64,000 nucleotides of DNA from Chinchilla lanigera (GCF_000276665.1 NW_004955487.1:8031584-8095583), one strand, 5' to 3'. Counted from the first letter of the stretch, positions 24,440 to 35,830 are shown. Numbers and translations: made by a program. The notes: a model not told the origin generated them from the sequence alone.

Positions 24440-24835
24440 TTTGCTATGTCTTAGATCTAAAATGTCCCCCCAAAGCTTCCTATGCTTGGAAGGAAAGTGG
24501 GTCACCCCACAGGATGCTGTGCTCATCAGTGAACCCATTTGTGGATGAATTCGGGGCTGAATGTGCTGTAGGAGGTGGGACCTGGCTGGAGGAGGTCACT
24601 GGGTGTGACCTGGAAGGGTGTGGTCTTGTCCCCACTACTCCCTTCACTTCTGCTACCTGGCTGCCACGAGGTGAGCAGCTTTCCTCCACCAGGCCCTTCT
24701 ACCATGATGCTCCTACTTTGGAGCAGTCAGCCATGGACTGAACCCACTGGAAACTGGGAGCCTAATCAGCCTCTAGTCCATTAAATCACAGGTGTCTGAT
24801 ATTATGTCTCAATGATGCAAAAGTAACTAGATAAG
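24440..24835 (+). repeat. URR1-like interspersed repeat, copy 3
   Basis: Shares with the 27.75-kb copy the blocks 'GGTGGGACCTGGCTGGAGGAGGTCACTGGGTGTGACCTGGAAG', 'TACCTGGCTGCCACGAGGTGAGCAGC' and the end 'ATGCAAAAGTAACTAGATAAGC'. The 123-codon open frame across it is derived from the repeat. Confidence 0.65.
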
Positions 24836-25462
24836 CTAAAGTTCATTATCTGCTTAATATTTTCCTTTTCCTTAAAGTATTTCCTTAAATAACTTCACTT
24901 TCATGCTCATTATGATTTTATTTTTGTTTTTGTAGAGAGCAGAGTAGCTGGTCCACCTATCCTGTTGATCATTTCTGTCATTCATACTGAACAGGCAGGT
25001 TTCCTGATCATCTCTTTTCCCAAGAACATTGTGAATGCTATTTTCTAAATATTGCTCTCTGTTTGCCTGCCTTATCTTCCAGGTTTTACCCTCTTCAAGT
25101 TTATACCAAAGGGCTGGATTTTGAGTTTGGGACATGTGCATAGCCATTGAATGTCATGGGTCTATGATGTGTGGCAAATTAGAGCTAGTTACATCGGCGA
25201 GTAGTTGCCACAAGCTACTGTCATTGACACAAATCATTCCCCTTGCCATAAATAGTTTTTTTTCTGCTATTTGTTTGAATGCACAGAATTTATGCTTCTG
25301 TTCTCAGCTGAGAAGTTATGCCTCAGAGAACCCTTCCTCATCATTTGAACCAAAATTATCTTCATAATATAAATACTGACAGTAGGGCTTGTTGAGAGAT
25401 GAAAATAGTTAAGACCTTTAGCAAAGGGATATTTGACAGTCATTTGGATGTCTTCAGGAATA

Positions 25463-25631
25463 CAATGGTACCTCAGTTCACAAACTGAATTCGTTCTACA
25501 ATTTTGGTTGCAGAAGTCATTCCAAGATTGTGGTCACAACCTAATTGCAAGCATATGCAAACAGAATCAGGGAATGAATTCTGCAACCAGAATCGTGGAA
25601 AGAATTAACTTCATAAACCAAAGTACCACTG
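25463..25631. mobile_element. Fold-back MITE (169 bp, near-palindromic)
   Basis: The first 58 bases, starting near TGGTACCTCAGTTCAC, pair with the last 58, which reverse-complement to TGGTACTTTGGTTTATGA and onward. The inner parts are nearly identical (GGTTGCAGAA plus TCATTCC), leaving a loop of about 45 bases. The ends CARTGGTAC next to TA suggest a Tc1/mariner-type MITE, perhaps a Tigger relative. That class call is inference; the palindrome is directly visible. The two 'arms' also give a short open frame on +, which is not a gene. Confidence 0.75.
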
Positions 25632-25794
25632 CATAAGGAAGACTACAATACAGGACATGGGTTTAGCTATCTCTCCCTTTCTTACATATTTTCTCAAAAA
25701 TTAGTGCAAGTCCCATTTTAATATTTGCTTAAAATTAATAATGCATGCCTCACTAGACATGAGCTTAAAGGTCCAATTTATTTATTCATCACCA

Positions 25795-25880
25795 TTATTT
25801 ATTTTTTCCTAATGCAGCATCCAGTACCCAGAAGATAATCAAGTTCAGTCAATATACTATGTGAGCAAATGGATGAATTA
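25795..25880 (+). mobile_element. L2 3'-end fragment
   Basis: 'TAATGCAGCATCCAGTACCCAGAAGATAATCAAGTTCAGTCAATATACTATGTGAGCAAATGGATGAATT' follows the L2 terminal pattern with divergence. Confidence 0.4.
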
Positions 25881-25884
25881 AAAA

Positions 25885-27240
25885 ACAAAACAACATTATT
25901 CTGGATATCAAGTTGGTTAGTTTTCTAGTTGTTGTAAATGGGTTCTTCACAAGTTTTTAAAGGCAAGCTTTATAAATATACACCAAGGATATTGTCACAC
26001 AAATGCTGAAGAAATATGTTGCTCAGAGTCAATACTAAAAAGATGCAGAAAAGTGTCCTCTGTGGCTTTGAAGGACCTTCAATTTGAGATAAACACCATC
26101 CAGACCAGCCATAGGTCTGTCAAAGCACTTGTTAGTCAAAGTACTGGAAAGTTCATCATTCTGGTGCAAGTTTAAGGTGGGGAAGTAGGGAAATGAACTC
26201 AATTCTTAATTGTATTTTCAAGCTAGTGAGAGAGAATTTGGACATTTTCACATAAAATCTGTTCATCACAGGAATGCCAGAGTGATGGTTGAGTTGACTG
26301 AAAAAATGTGCTATTGTCTTTCTGTTTTGAAACGTCATGAGGTAGAACAGAACACCCTAAAGCCTCTTGAGCAGAATTAACCTTTTAAATTTCTTGTTGT
26401 TATAAAAAAAACCATTCAATTTATTTTAGCTTTTAAAAAGTCTTTTTTATTGGTGATAAATAAATCCCCTTCTTCTAAATTTACATGTTTTCAAAACAAA
26501 TTTTACACGCTGTTAAATGTGTCCCAGTTTAACAAGGCTCAACTATCTCTACTGGCAAATGTTAAAATATATTTATGTTCTGGTAACCTGCAAAAATATT
26601 TCACATTGCCCATAAAGGTCTGTGACTGGCAAATACTTTGAAATATTTTCCAGAAAGAAATAGATGGTCTGAAAAGTCTTTATTTTGTTCTCAAAAAAGT
26701 TTTCATTTTCCCTCCCCTGGAAAATAATTGAATGTTCAGTTTATATGTTCTGAGTCCTGGGCCTTTCTCCCTGGAGCTCTTTTCCTTTCTAGACAACATT
26801 TCAAACCACTTTTATTATCTCTTCAGCTTGAACATTGTAATTCCCGTAGAAAGTGTTATTTTGTCCACAGTGCCAAATTGCAAGCCCCTTTAAAACATCA
26901 CTTCTCATTAGCATTTTACTTTAAAATTTCTAGAAATTTAATTGTCTTCTTCCTGAGATTAACATGCTCCTATCAAAAAAGGAGACTTTCTAAAGGGAGG
27001 AAGAAGTTCATTCTCATATAATTAATCATTTTACTGTTAGAAAATAACTAATGAAAGTGAAACATCTGAAAAATCAAAATCAACACTATGGTCTATGATG
27101 GCCACTTCAAAGAACTCCTACTCTCATTTCCTTAATTTCTATCAAAAAGTATTTGATGAATTTATGTATAGCAGCAGATTGACTTAGTGAAATGTCAGAC
27201 CAGACAGTAATTTCAGAGAGAAGTTAACAGTCCCAAAGGC
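25885..27240. other. AT-rich sequence, nothing recognised
   Basis: Open frames up to 97 codons (26,728-27,021) have no recognisable family. No repeat family named. Confidence 0.4.
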
Positions 27241-27259
27241 ACACAAGATTTTAGCTAGT

Positions 27260-27560
27260 ATATTAATTAGGGTTCCTAGTTACAGACCTAAATAGGGCAA
27301 ATTCATGCAAGCAGATATCAACTAGCTCTCTGGGATAGTGGGAGGCCAGATTTTGGTATATAGTCAAGAACCACACCCAAATCACGCTGCAGAACTGGTC
27401 CACCAGCAATACCACCTTCTGCCTGCTGGGCATGTGTGGAGTACCTCACACTCTCAACTTAACCACTGGACCCTAGGCAGTTGCTACTGGGATCACTACC
27501 ATTGCCAGCCTAGAAAAGCAATAGGTGGCAGATTCTCCCATCCTAACTGAAATGATTTTC
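27260..27560. repeat. Possible unclassified transposon-like segment
   Basis: Opens with 'TATTAATTAGGGTTCCTAGTTACAGAC', a form common at the ends of mammalian interspersed repeats. The following 250 bp are GC-richer than their surroundings. No terminal structure could be confirmed. Confidence 0.25.
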
Positions 27561-27749
27561 TCTGGTCTCTTAACTCTTGCATCTTTAGTAGGGTATGTAA
27601 AATCTGGGTGGGGTGAAACTCTATCACAGTTTGGCTCATGTATCAGAATTACAAGCAAAGCTATTAAAAAGGTTGAAAGGTATTCATATGGAATTTTCAG
27701 GTTCTACCATGGCAGACAAATTTTGTCTAATAGCTTAGGAGTGTCATCA

Positions 27750-28155
27750 ACATCTCTTATGGTTTACATTTAGAATTTCCCCAGAAAGTCTCATATATTC
27801 AGAGGTGGGCCTTTTGGAAAGTGACTGGATACTCAGCAGTGGATTCCTCCATCTGAGTTCACAGCTAAATGTGCTGATAGGAGGCAGGGCCTGATCAAAG
27901 AGGTGGGTCATTGGGGGTGTGACCTGGAAGTGATCATCTCCCTCCCCATCTCCTTCCTCCTCTGCTTCCTGGCTACCATGATGTGAGAAGCTCTGTCCTC
28001 TTCCAGGTCTTTCCACCATGCCCTTCCTGCTTTGAAATCAGTTGCCTATGGTCCAAATGCTTTAAAAACCATGAGCCAAAACAAACCTCTTCTTTTTTAG
28101 ATTGTGGCTATTGGGTGTTTTATTCCAGTGACAAAAAAAAGTGACTAAGATAACA
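27750..28155 (+). repeat. URR1-like interspersed repeat, copy 4
   Basis: The best-preserved copy: 'TCAGAGGTGGGCCTTTTGG', 'GGTGGGTCATTGGGGGTGTGACCTGGAAG', 'CTTCCTGGCTACCATGATGTGAG', 'GAGCCAAAACAAACCTC', ending 'GTGACTAAGATAACA'. A 90-codon antisense open frame falls entirely inside it. Confidence 0.7.
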
Positions 28156-28199
28156 TATAAAGAAGATACAAAGTATGATTGCACATTAAAATTGTATAT

Positions 28200-28335
28200 T
28201 AAGAAATAGTACCTTCATTCTCTCTCATACTCCCTCTTCTCTTAACTTTCTTTCCCACCTTTCTCTACCAATTTATCTGTCTTCCCCTAACCTCTTCCCC
28301 TCCCTCTCTACACTCCTCTCCCCATCCACACATTC
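28200..28335. repeat. Pyrimidine-rich low-complexity tract
   Basis: Long CT-rich run (TCCCTCTTCTC, CCCCTCCCTCTC and similar) without a fixed period. Confidence 0.8.
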
Positions 28336-28564
28336 TATAAAGAGCTCGTAAGAATAAGGCATGATATGTAAGGAAATGCCTCAATATTTCTAACCAAGAG
28401 TTTTTTCAGGAGGCTTCTGAGGTCCACAACACATTTATATCCTTGTGCTTTTATTGCTAGAGAACTGCCTCAGAGATCCCTATACCACTCTAGGTAGAAG
28501 GCCATTTAAAAGCTGAGAGTCCTAGTGTGAAAACTGCTGGTGATATCAGTAAAAAATATTCATG

Positions 28565-28935
28565 TGGATGAGTACGTTTTAGTGTTTATATGTGGATGTC
28601 CCTCAGGAGCCTCATTGGAGGGACACTGGGTAGGTAATTGGATTATGGGAGCTTAGAGCTGGCTTATATTTGGGAGGTGGAGTCTGATGGGAAGATGTGA
28701 GTCACATGGATGCATGACCGGAAGGGTTTATCTCCCTTCTATTGCCTCCCTTGATCTCTCTGCTTCCTGGACACTATGCTGTGAGCAGTTCTCCTCCTCC
28801 ATGCCCACTTCAGTGCTGTCCTACCTTGGAGTCCACTAACTATGGACTGAAACTTGAGCCAAAACAAACCTCTCCTTCCTTAAGGTGCAGGTGTTCAGTT
28901 TTTTCTCAGTGAAGAGAAAGTGACTAAAGTGCTGT
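28565..28935 (+). repeat. URR1-like interspersed repeat, copy 5
   Basis: Carries 'TGGACTGAAACTTGAGCCAAAACAAACCTCTCC' and ends 'GAGAAAGTGACTAAAG'. It lies only about 400 bp downstream of copy 4 in the same orientation but diverges from it in the 5' half, so separate insertion is likelier than duplication. Confidence 0.65.
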
Positions 28936-28939
28936 GCAA

Positions 28940-29915
28940 GGGAAAGAAAAGCCAGGAATCATGCAAAGACAAAGGGACAGAGAGCAATTTCATGTAAGGA
29001 GAATCTCCTTTTCAATGCACAGAAGTTAAAGATCTCTAGGAGCTGTCAAGAGGAAAGATGGCTATGTGCACCAGTGAGACGGAGGAGACCTCTATGGGAA
29101 TGTGCATCTCCTCATGGACTGTTATGGTTACTTTATTGAAAAACTAATTTCCTTGTCGGTTGTAGCACTTGTGAGCAAACCCTGGGCATGGTCAGAGCTC
29201 TGTCATCCTGGCCCTCATCTCTCTTCTCTCTCACTGCTTTCTCCCCCAGCTCCTGTATAATTCTTTGAGCCTTTAACAGGACACATTATAGTCCTCCCTA
29301 CCACACTGCTGTGCACTGAGCCTTTTCCCTCCATTCTCTGTAACCCAGTCAGCCCCTTCTTACCCAGCTCCTGTTCTGCCCTTCCCCACTCTGCATGAGC
29401 TTACTCTAGAACCCAACAAGCTGGGCATGCACATGAAGGGCATAGGGGTGAGTCGTCCCTTCCAACTCTTCAAACTGTGTCAGCATAACTTTTGCCAAAG
29501 TTTTTCTGGAATTCCATCAAGGCTGTGGTTCCAGGAACCGAGGGACACTGGCTGATGGGTTAAGAGACTTAGACAGGACTCATGTGCCACTTGGCAGAGA
29601 AGCCAAACCAAGACGCTAAAGTTCATCCTGTATCTGGGTGCAAAGCGGGCCATCAACAGCTGTGGCAGTGGCACTGGGTTACCAGTTCAAGGACAGGCAT
29701 TTGACCTTCTCCAGCTGCAGATCTTATACGCACATGGAAATGACGCAGAAAAAAAATCAGGAATGGAAGTTCGATAACATGAATACTGATGAACACTTAT
29801 CTCCCAATCTTTACACATTTCCTTCCCCTTCCAAGTGTATCCCATATAGGATTAAAAGTAAGCACAAATAAAGTTACACATGCCAAACCTCACTACTAGG
29901 AGACAGAGGAGAGGA
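28940..29915. other. Unclassified, slightly GC-richer segment
   Basis: Contains CT-rich stretches at 29.2-29.4 kb and two 64-77-codon open frames without recognisable homology. No splice or promoter evidence. Confidence 0.35.
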
Positions 29916-29924
29916 GAGTGACAG

Positions 29925-30127
29925 TTCTTTTTTTCTTCCATACTAGAGATTTAACGCAAGGTCTTCATGCTGAACTACACTTCGTCTTCTTCTTAAAATT
30001 TACTATATTTTTGAGACAGGGTCTTACTAAGACACTAAGTAGTCCAGATTGGTCTTGGACTTGTGATCCTTCTTCCTCAGCCTTCCAGAGTTCTAAGATT
30101 ACACTTGTGTGCCACCATACCTGGCTG
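29925..30127 (-). mobile_element. B1-dID composite SINE
   Basis: In antisense, an ID-like right arm ('CTAGAGATTTAACGCAAGGTCTTCATGCTGAACTACA') precedes a B1-like left arm ('TTTTTGAGACAGGGTCTTACTAAG', 'CCTCAGCCTTCCAGAGTTCTAAGATTACACTTGTGTGCCACC'). This arrangement is the fused B1+ID dimer known from several non-muroid rodent families. Confidence 0.65.
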
Positions 30128-30381
30128 AGATAGTACATATATAATAGAAGACATAAGATTGTTAAGGACGTTCCTATAGAAGCATGTACTGAAAAAGCAG
30201 AAAGGTTGTAATTTTTAAAAATGAACAGGAGAAAAGAAAATCACAACATTGATTACTATGTATATTGTAAGTGCAATGAAAGAGTAACATTTAGAATTGA
30301 CAAAGCAGATAGTGAAAGGTGAAAAAAGAATAAAGGAAATTGAGGTCCCTCATAAATATAAAGCATAAATGTAAAAGTGGT

Positions 30382-30748
30382 GTCTTGGTTACTTTTCTCT
30401 CCTTGCTGAGACAAAATACCCAAAGCCCAAAATGAAGGAAGCAAAGGTTTATTTAGCTTTCAGTTTGTGGAGGTTTCAGTCCATACTTGGCTGGCTCCAA
30501 GGCAGAAGATAACAAAGCAACAAGAGCAAAGGGGGGAATGGCAGAGTGTGCAAGCCTCTTTCCCTCCCTTATATTGTAAACAGGCTACCCCCACCCAAGG
30601 GGCTCATAGCTCTTGCATAATCTCCATAACCTCCCTCTTCCACAGGCTCAGGATGTATACAAAGTAAGCACCCTGGCTTGCTGCTGAGTCACTTAGCCAA
30701 ACCTCTAGACTCCCCAAGTTGACACAATGTATCAACCATTACAGGTGG
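30382..30748 (-). repeat. URR1-like interspersed repeat, copy 6
   Basis: Starts 'GTCTTGGTTACTTTTCTCTCCTTGCTGAGACAAAATACCC', then 'TTATTTAGCTTTCAGTTTGTGGAGGTTTCAGTCC' and 'GGCTGGCTCCAAGGCAGAAG', and closes at 'TTGACACAATGTATCAACCATTACA'. The final block matches the 'TGTGTCAACCTGAG' head of copy 9, so this copy belongs to that 5'-variant. Confidence 0.7.
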
Positions 30749-30777
30749 CCTCTAGAATAAAAATGTAAATAGAAGGG

Positions 30778-31668
30778 TGTTATGGTCTGGGGGATATTTT
30801 GTAAGGGGAACAACATAATACAAGACACATATTTTATATGATTATTTACAATAGTCACCCAAAGAATGATATACAAGAGAGTGCAGGAAATCTGTCCACA
30901 CAACATAAACCAAGAATCCAGCTGAGGTCCTGGATCTCACAGAAATACCCTGCATGAGTCTAGCTGAAGACCTGAGAGCTCATAACAATGCCTCCCAGGA
31001 ATCCACTGGGAGACGTAGAGCCCATAACAATGTCTCATGCAGGCCTGTTTCACGTATCTGCACTGGGAAGGCCCAAAGGTCAGTGGTGGAATCTAGAAAT
31101 TCTGTGCTACCAGGATGAAGGATCTGTGCTGGCAGGCTGAGGGATCTGTACTGGAGCCAGGAAGCAACTCTCAGAAGAATCAGAGCTCCCCTAAAAGGTA
31201 CCATAGCTATCCTCAGCAACAGTGAGGCCCCGAGCTCCTCTGATGATCAAGATGGCTGAGTTCCCATCAGGAAAGCCAACAAAGCAAGCTCCTCCAGGAC
31301 ACTGGCAGTGCACCATCTTCCCCTCCGGAGCCAGGAAGCGATGCTCAAAGTGAGGACCAGTGCTCCCCCAAAGTGAACCAAAGTCATTCTCAGTGCCAAC
31401 AAGGTCCAGAGCTCCTCGGAGAATAAAAACACCCATGTTCATAAGGAAAGTCAGTATGACAAACCCCTCCAAAACAACCAACAGGTCCTTACAACTTCTA
31501 CCAGCTCCCAAACAGCCTCTTTCAGCTCCCAACAGCCTCCTTCTCCTTCTCCAGTTCTGCCTCTTATGCTGCTAGAAACAATCCCCCAGTGGGCCTCCAA
31601 CACCCGGCACCACACTTACTCATGTCAGCTGGGGGTTATAAGCTGACCACCAGTTATCATCCACTACA
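30778..31668 (-). mobile_element. ERV-type solo LTR, family A copy 2 (891 bp)
   Basis: Read on the - strand it runs from TGTAGTGGATG to CCATAACA and is colinear over its whole length with the + strand LTR at 11,653-12,542. Flanks AAGGG and AGGGG differ at one of five positions, and a 4-bp AGGG match is perfect, as expected for an integration duplication. The internal repeat of about 165 bp is present and better preserved than in copy 1: the two 'GAGCTC..CTCACTKTKGMTGAGRAT' segments fall at about 31.19-31.34 and 31.35-31.51 kb on +. The 113-codon antisense open frame (31,191-31,532) spans the duplicated units and is not a viral gene. No internal proviral sequence is present. Confidence 0.78.
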
Positions 31669-32079
31669 AGGGGGGAGACAGAGACAGAGAGAACAGACAC
31701 TGTATACAAAGAAAAACTAAATAGAAAGGTTGTAGAGTAAAATACATTCCAGCGATATTGGTAAGAGTGAATAACATTACTTTACAAGAATGACCTTTAC
31801 CTTACAAGAAAATGAATTTCAGATCCCTAAATGTTAAACTATCATTATTTATTGCAAAAGAGACATTAGCTACATGCCCTAAAAAGTGGTTGAAATAAAA
31901 GTGGAGTGTTATACAGTTGTGATCTTCAGAATAAGGAAAGTTCCATAAGTTACTGGATGACAGAGTTTCAACATACAATGTTCTGAAAAAATGTAAAATA
32001 ATATGCAAAGAATGCTACCATTTCTGTAAAAATGAATATAATATAAAACTGTTACTTCATGTTTTATACACAAAGTAAC

Positions 32080-32640
32080 AGATTGCCACCAGGGCGGTGG
32101 CTCATGCATCTTCCATGCATCCAGATTGTGCTGGGTCAAATCTCTAGGCTCAGCAGAGCTGAGGTCTCTGCTCAGGGGTTTGCAAGGCTGCATGACAGAC
32201 ATCAGCTGGGCCGTTCTCTCTGGACCTTCCAAGTTTGTGTGGCTACCAGCAGAGCTCTTGGAGCCTGGAGGACCTAAGTCCCTCATTTCCTGTTGCTTCT
32301 CTGTGGGGCCACATTCAGCACGAAGGGACCATGCCATGTGACTCTGTCACGAGTCTTCTCACAGTATGGTCAGTCCCACCTTCAAAGCTGCTGGGAATCT
32401 TTCTGACTCACTGATCCTCTCTTTGTAGGTTTATATGGTGTAGTCAAAGGGGTGACATTCCCCTTGCCAGTAATGTGTTCACTGACGAGAAACAAGTAAA
32501 AAATACACTTCAGCCCATGGTCACTTGGTGTTGTTGCCTGGGGCCTGAATGAAGACAAGGTCCTGGCAGGAGTGTGCAGCTGAGGAAACACATGGCTGCC
32601 TGGCAGGAGAGAGACAGGACAGGGTGGGGTCTCAATAGCC
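32080..32640. repeat. Possible old DNA-transposon-like segment
   Basis: GC-richer than its surroundings, with phrases such as 'CATCAGCTGGGCCGTTCTCTCTGGACCTTCC' and 'ACCATGCCATGTGACTCTGTC' reminiscent of old mammalian MER-type DNA repeats. The overlapping 69-142-codon open frames on both strands have no recognisable domain. Confidence 0.25.
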
Positions 32641-32952
32641 CTTCAAGCCGCCACTTCTGATGCCCTGACTTGCTCCCAGTTGACTCCAGTATCTCTGGGC
32701 TGCACCGTGGGCTGGAGCTCAGATTTTACCATCTGCACATTTGCAGAACATTTGGGATCCAAACTGCAGCAGAGATGCCTTCTGCACTAGAACCCTCAGT
32801 CTCTGGAGGTTTGATAAAGTAGTCTGAACCAGATGCCCACAAAGGTTAGGAGACACCTCAGATAAAATAGTGACCAGCAAGTCAAGAATCACTAAATAAA
32901 CAGAATCCTTAAACATCTAAGGGACAAAGTGTTTTGAGAGAAATATATGAAA

Positions 32953-33045
32953 TTCTGGGCTGAGCATGTGGCTCCGCAACACAGTGTTTGCCTAGAGTGC
33001 ATGAGACCCTCAGGTCCATCATCAGTGCTCCAAAAAAAAAACAAA
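32953..33045 (+). mobile_element. Diverged ID SINE
   Basis: 'GGCTGAGCATGTGGCTCCGCAACACAGTGTTTGCC' (A box region) and 'GCATGAGACCCTCAGGTCCATCATCAGTGCTCC' are followed by an A tail. The tail grades into (GA)n and (GAAA)n simple sequence. Confidence 0.75.
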
Positions 33046-33085
33046 AAAAGAGAGAGAGAGAAAGAAAGAAAGAACAAGAAGAAAA
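33046..33085. repeat. A-rich / (GA)n / (GAAA)n simple sequence
   Basis: Expansion from the SINE tail. Confidence 0.85.
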
Positions 33086-33665
33086 AATGTAAGAAATTCA
33101 GTAAAGAAAATACGAAACTCTGGCCAACTGATATGTTACAGAAAAATAAATGCTACTATGATTTTAATAAAACATTATCCCTAAAGAGATAAAGAGAGAT
33201 TTCATTATAAAAAAGATGTGGATAGAAAAAATAACCAGATCAATCTTACATTCTTACATCTGGTGGACTAAGCAACTTCGTTGAAGATACAGTAAGTAAT
33301 GCACCAAACACTGTTAATTCCTATCGTTTTGTCTTGAGGTCATGTATTATTTTTTGTTGTTTTTGTGTTGTTTTCATTTTGTCTTCATTATTGTTTTGTA
33401 AGTTTTTTTACTTTTTAAAATAAAAAAAAACCAACTGAAGTTTTTAGAAATTGTGAAAATACATGTAAAATAAATAACTGTGTAGGTAATTGGATCAAAT
33501 GCTGAATAAAAAGGTGCAAAATTGTGGGTCAGGTCATTTATCAAGAAGAAGAAAAATCAGATTCTCCTGAAACATAGTTTACTAGGACAAACAGAAATTA
33601 CAAGGAGAGTTAAAAATACAACATACATCCAGAAATTTCAACATATGCCAATAGGATGTACAGAA

Positions 33666-33667
<2 letters not shown>

Positions 33668-33704
<37 letters not shown>
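33668..33704. repeat. (GA)n microsatellite
   Basis: GA run with one AA interruption, immediately upstream of the 74-bp segment that is duplicated at 35.73 kb. Confidence 0.95.
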
Positions 33705-33778
33705 ATTTTCCTTTCCCCTTCTCTTCCCTCCCCTTCTGTCTCGCCCATCCTTAGATTCCCTTTCCATCTCCACCAATC
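33705..33778. repeat. 74-bp exact duplicate of 35,730-35,803, ending at a gap
   Basis: Every base from ATTTTCCTTTCCCC to CACCAATC matches the downstream copy, and the match stops exactly at the first N. Identity over 74 bp in otherwise diverged surroundings points to an assembly artefact rather than biology. Confidence 0.9.
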
Positions 33779-33878
33779 NNNNNNNNNNNNNNNNNNNNNN
33801 NNNNNNNNNNNNNNNNNNNNNNNNNNNNNNNNNNNNNNNNNNNNNNNNNNNNNNNNNNNNNNNNNNNNNNNNNNNNNN
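33779..33878. other. Assembly gap (100 N)
   Basis: Exactly 100 Ns, the conventional placeholder for a gap of unknown size. Confidence 0.99.
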
Positions 33879-33932
33879 GGAAGGGAGGAAGGAAGAAAGG
33901 GAGGGAGGGAGGGAGGGAGGAGGGAGGGGAGG
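33879..33932. repeat. (GGGA)n / (GGAA)n simple repeat
   Basis: Purine-only run at the right edge of the gap. Confidence 0.96.
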
Positions 33933-33934
33933 AA

Positions 33935-34760
33935 TTATGAGGTTATAATATTAGTGTGTCAAAAAGAAATTCCCAAAACTGTCTAAGGACGCTAACTTTC
34001 AGATGGCAAGGACACACCAAATAAACAGGATGAGTACTAAAAGCCTTTGTGACATGCACCTGCTATTTAAGGACACTAATTATATGTATAAATCCCTAAT
34101 CTTTGGTTGAATATCTTTTAAAAATGAATATCATCAATGAAGATTTATTAACACTGAATAATGGAAATGTATTAGATAGTTTCTATCATGTAAAATATGA
34201 TTTTGACCTCGAATTTCATCTTTATGAAAACTATAAACTAATTGTGAGGAGAAAATAAAAGGTATCACTGAACAATAGATGACACACCAAATTTACTATT
34301 CAAGGAACACTACTAATAAAACACCTCCTCAAGGGTGCACCCCATGCAAAGAAGGGAGCTGCTGATGAGCAATGGAAGCTTTAGTGTAAAACAAACAGTA
34401 TATTCACAGGCTAATCATTACTGTGGTTCATTTTCAATATAAGTGACAGTTGATGCACGATGTTAAAATTTTAATAATATTCTAACAATAAATTTACTTG
34501 TATTTTTCATGGAAATTTTACTTAGGGGACTCAACGGAGATGAGACAAATATGCATTCATCTTTTTTATTTTCAGTTCATTATCATGCAAATTTTTGATA
34601 TAAAAATTTTAAGATATGTGAGGAAAGTGGAGAAATACCACGGGAAACTTCCAGAATGTTAAAGAGAGGGAAAGGAAGAAGTTATCTTCTTAGGAGGCCA
34701 GGAAGTCTCCCTGAATCAGACCTCAGCAGATTCAGGAGACCAGGGCCCAACCCGAGGGGC
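33935..34760. other. AT-rich sequence, no feature recognised
   Basis: No open frame of note and no nameable repeat. Confidence 0.45.
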
Positions 34761-34764
34761 ATGG

Positions 34765-34832
34765 ACTGTTCTTTGTTTCTTTGTGACTCAGTTTCACTCT
34801 CAATGAAATGGGCTGTTTGTTCTTTATATTTC
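34765..34832 (+). mobile_element. MIR fragment (core)
   Basis: 'TTTGTGACTCAGTTTCACTCTCAATGAAATGGGCTG' matches the MIR 'cctcagtttcctcatctgtaaaatggg' core. Confidence 0.45.
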
Positions 34833-35639
34833 ACTAAGTTAACCTAGCATCATACGTAAATTCATCAGAGACATTTTGTGTCAGAAATTAAAGAAATGAG
34901 CATAAACCTGTTTGCAGGAGAGGCCATAGTTGGGCTCAGTTTAACTTTCTGAAGATGCTTTCAGAATTATGGGTCGTTTTCTAGTATCACAATGATGAAC
35001 GCTATGATAATGAACTTCATTATCCACTATGCAAACTCCCCATTCTGATGAAAGTATGTTAACCCTGCATTTTAAGATTTCTTGTGGCATCGCTTTGTCT
35101 CTATGTAGTATCAGGCTCTCCAGCCCTGTGACCTGTTAGGAAGCCAGCAGCCTAGCAGGACTATTCCATACCTGCAGCCACTCCCAGGCTCCAGTCAGCC
35201 TGAGAGTCGCTTCCCTCAGATCAGTGGAGCATTAGATTCTCAAATGCTTGCGCTCTACTGCGAACAGTGCATGTGAGGAGCCTCGGCTGCCCAGGGAGAA
35301 AATGTCTCGTATAAAACCAGTTTCTCGTGCCAGGAAGTTGGAAGACACTGCCTGACCACCAGTACTGTGCCTGAGGAACTTCAGCATTAAACTCCTCCCT
35401 GAGCTCGCCATCCGGCGCATCTCATCTTCCAGCCCCGGCAGCTGATCCTGTGTCCTGCCTGATCCCACTTCGCCAAAGACTCCCCTTTCCCATGTGTTAA
35501 AACTATTCACCCTCCTGGAGACATTATTTGCTTTTCAGTTTATTCTGACACTGAGGCAAAGACAAGCACTTCTTCACTATTCTGTTTCTGCAGTGCCCAG
35601 CCTTGGGTCTAGCAGAGATTTGCTGCAGGGTAACTTCAC

Positions 35640-35830
35640 TTTTAATCTTCTTTATTCATAAATGTTTGCAGTGGATAATGATTACACTCATACTGGGGAG
35701 CTGATATGCATCCATACTGCATCTGAATCATTTTCCTTTCCCCTTCTCTTCCCTCCCCTTCTGTCTCGCCCATCCTTAGATTCCCTTTCCATCTCCACCA
35801 ATCCACTTCTACAAATCTACATGAAGAGAC
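35640..35830 (-). mobile_element. L1 3' end, antisense
   Basis: On the - strand the order is a purine-rich segment (the 74-bp block) followed by 'GTGTAATCATTATCCACTGCAAACATTTATGAATAAAGAAG'. This corresponds to the end of the L1 at 0.9-1.08 kb. The 126-codon antisense open frame (35,642-36,022) runs through it. Confidence 0.55.

Noticed and set aside
24370..24741. 123-codon open frame on +
   Set aside because: Falls within URR1-like copy 3; similar frames are not conserved in other copies.
31191..31532. 113-codon antisense open frame as a viral or host protein
   Set aside because: It lies entirely inside the solo LTR and spans its duplicated non-coding units.
31909..32337. 142-codon antisense open frame
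   Set aside because: Overlaps equally long frames on the other strand and has no recognised motif. It reflects locally few stops in GC-richer repeat-like DNA.
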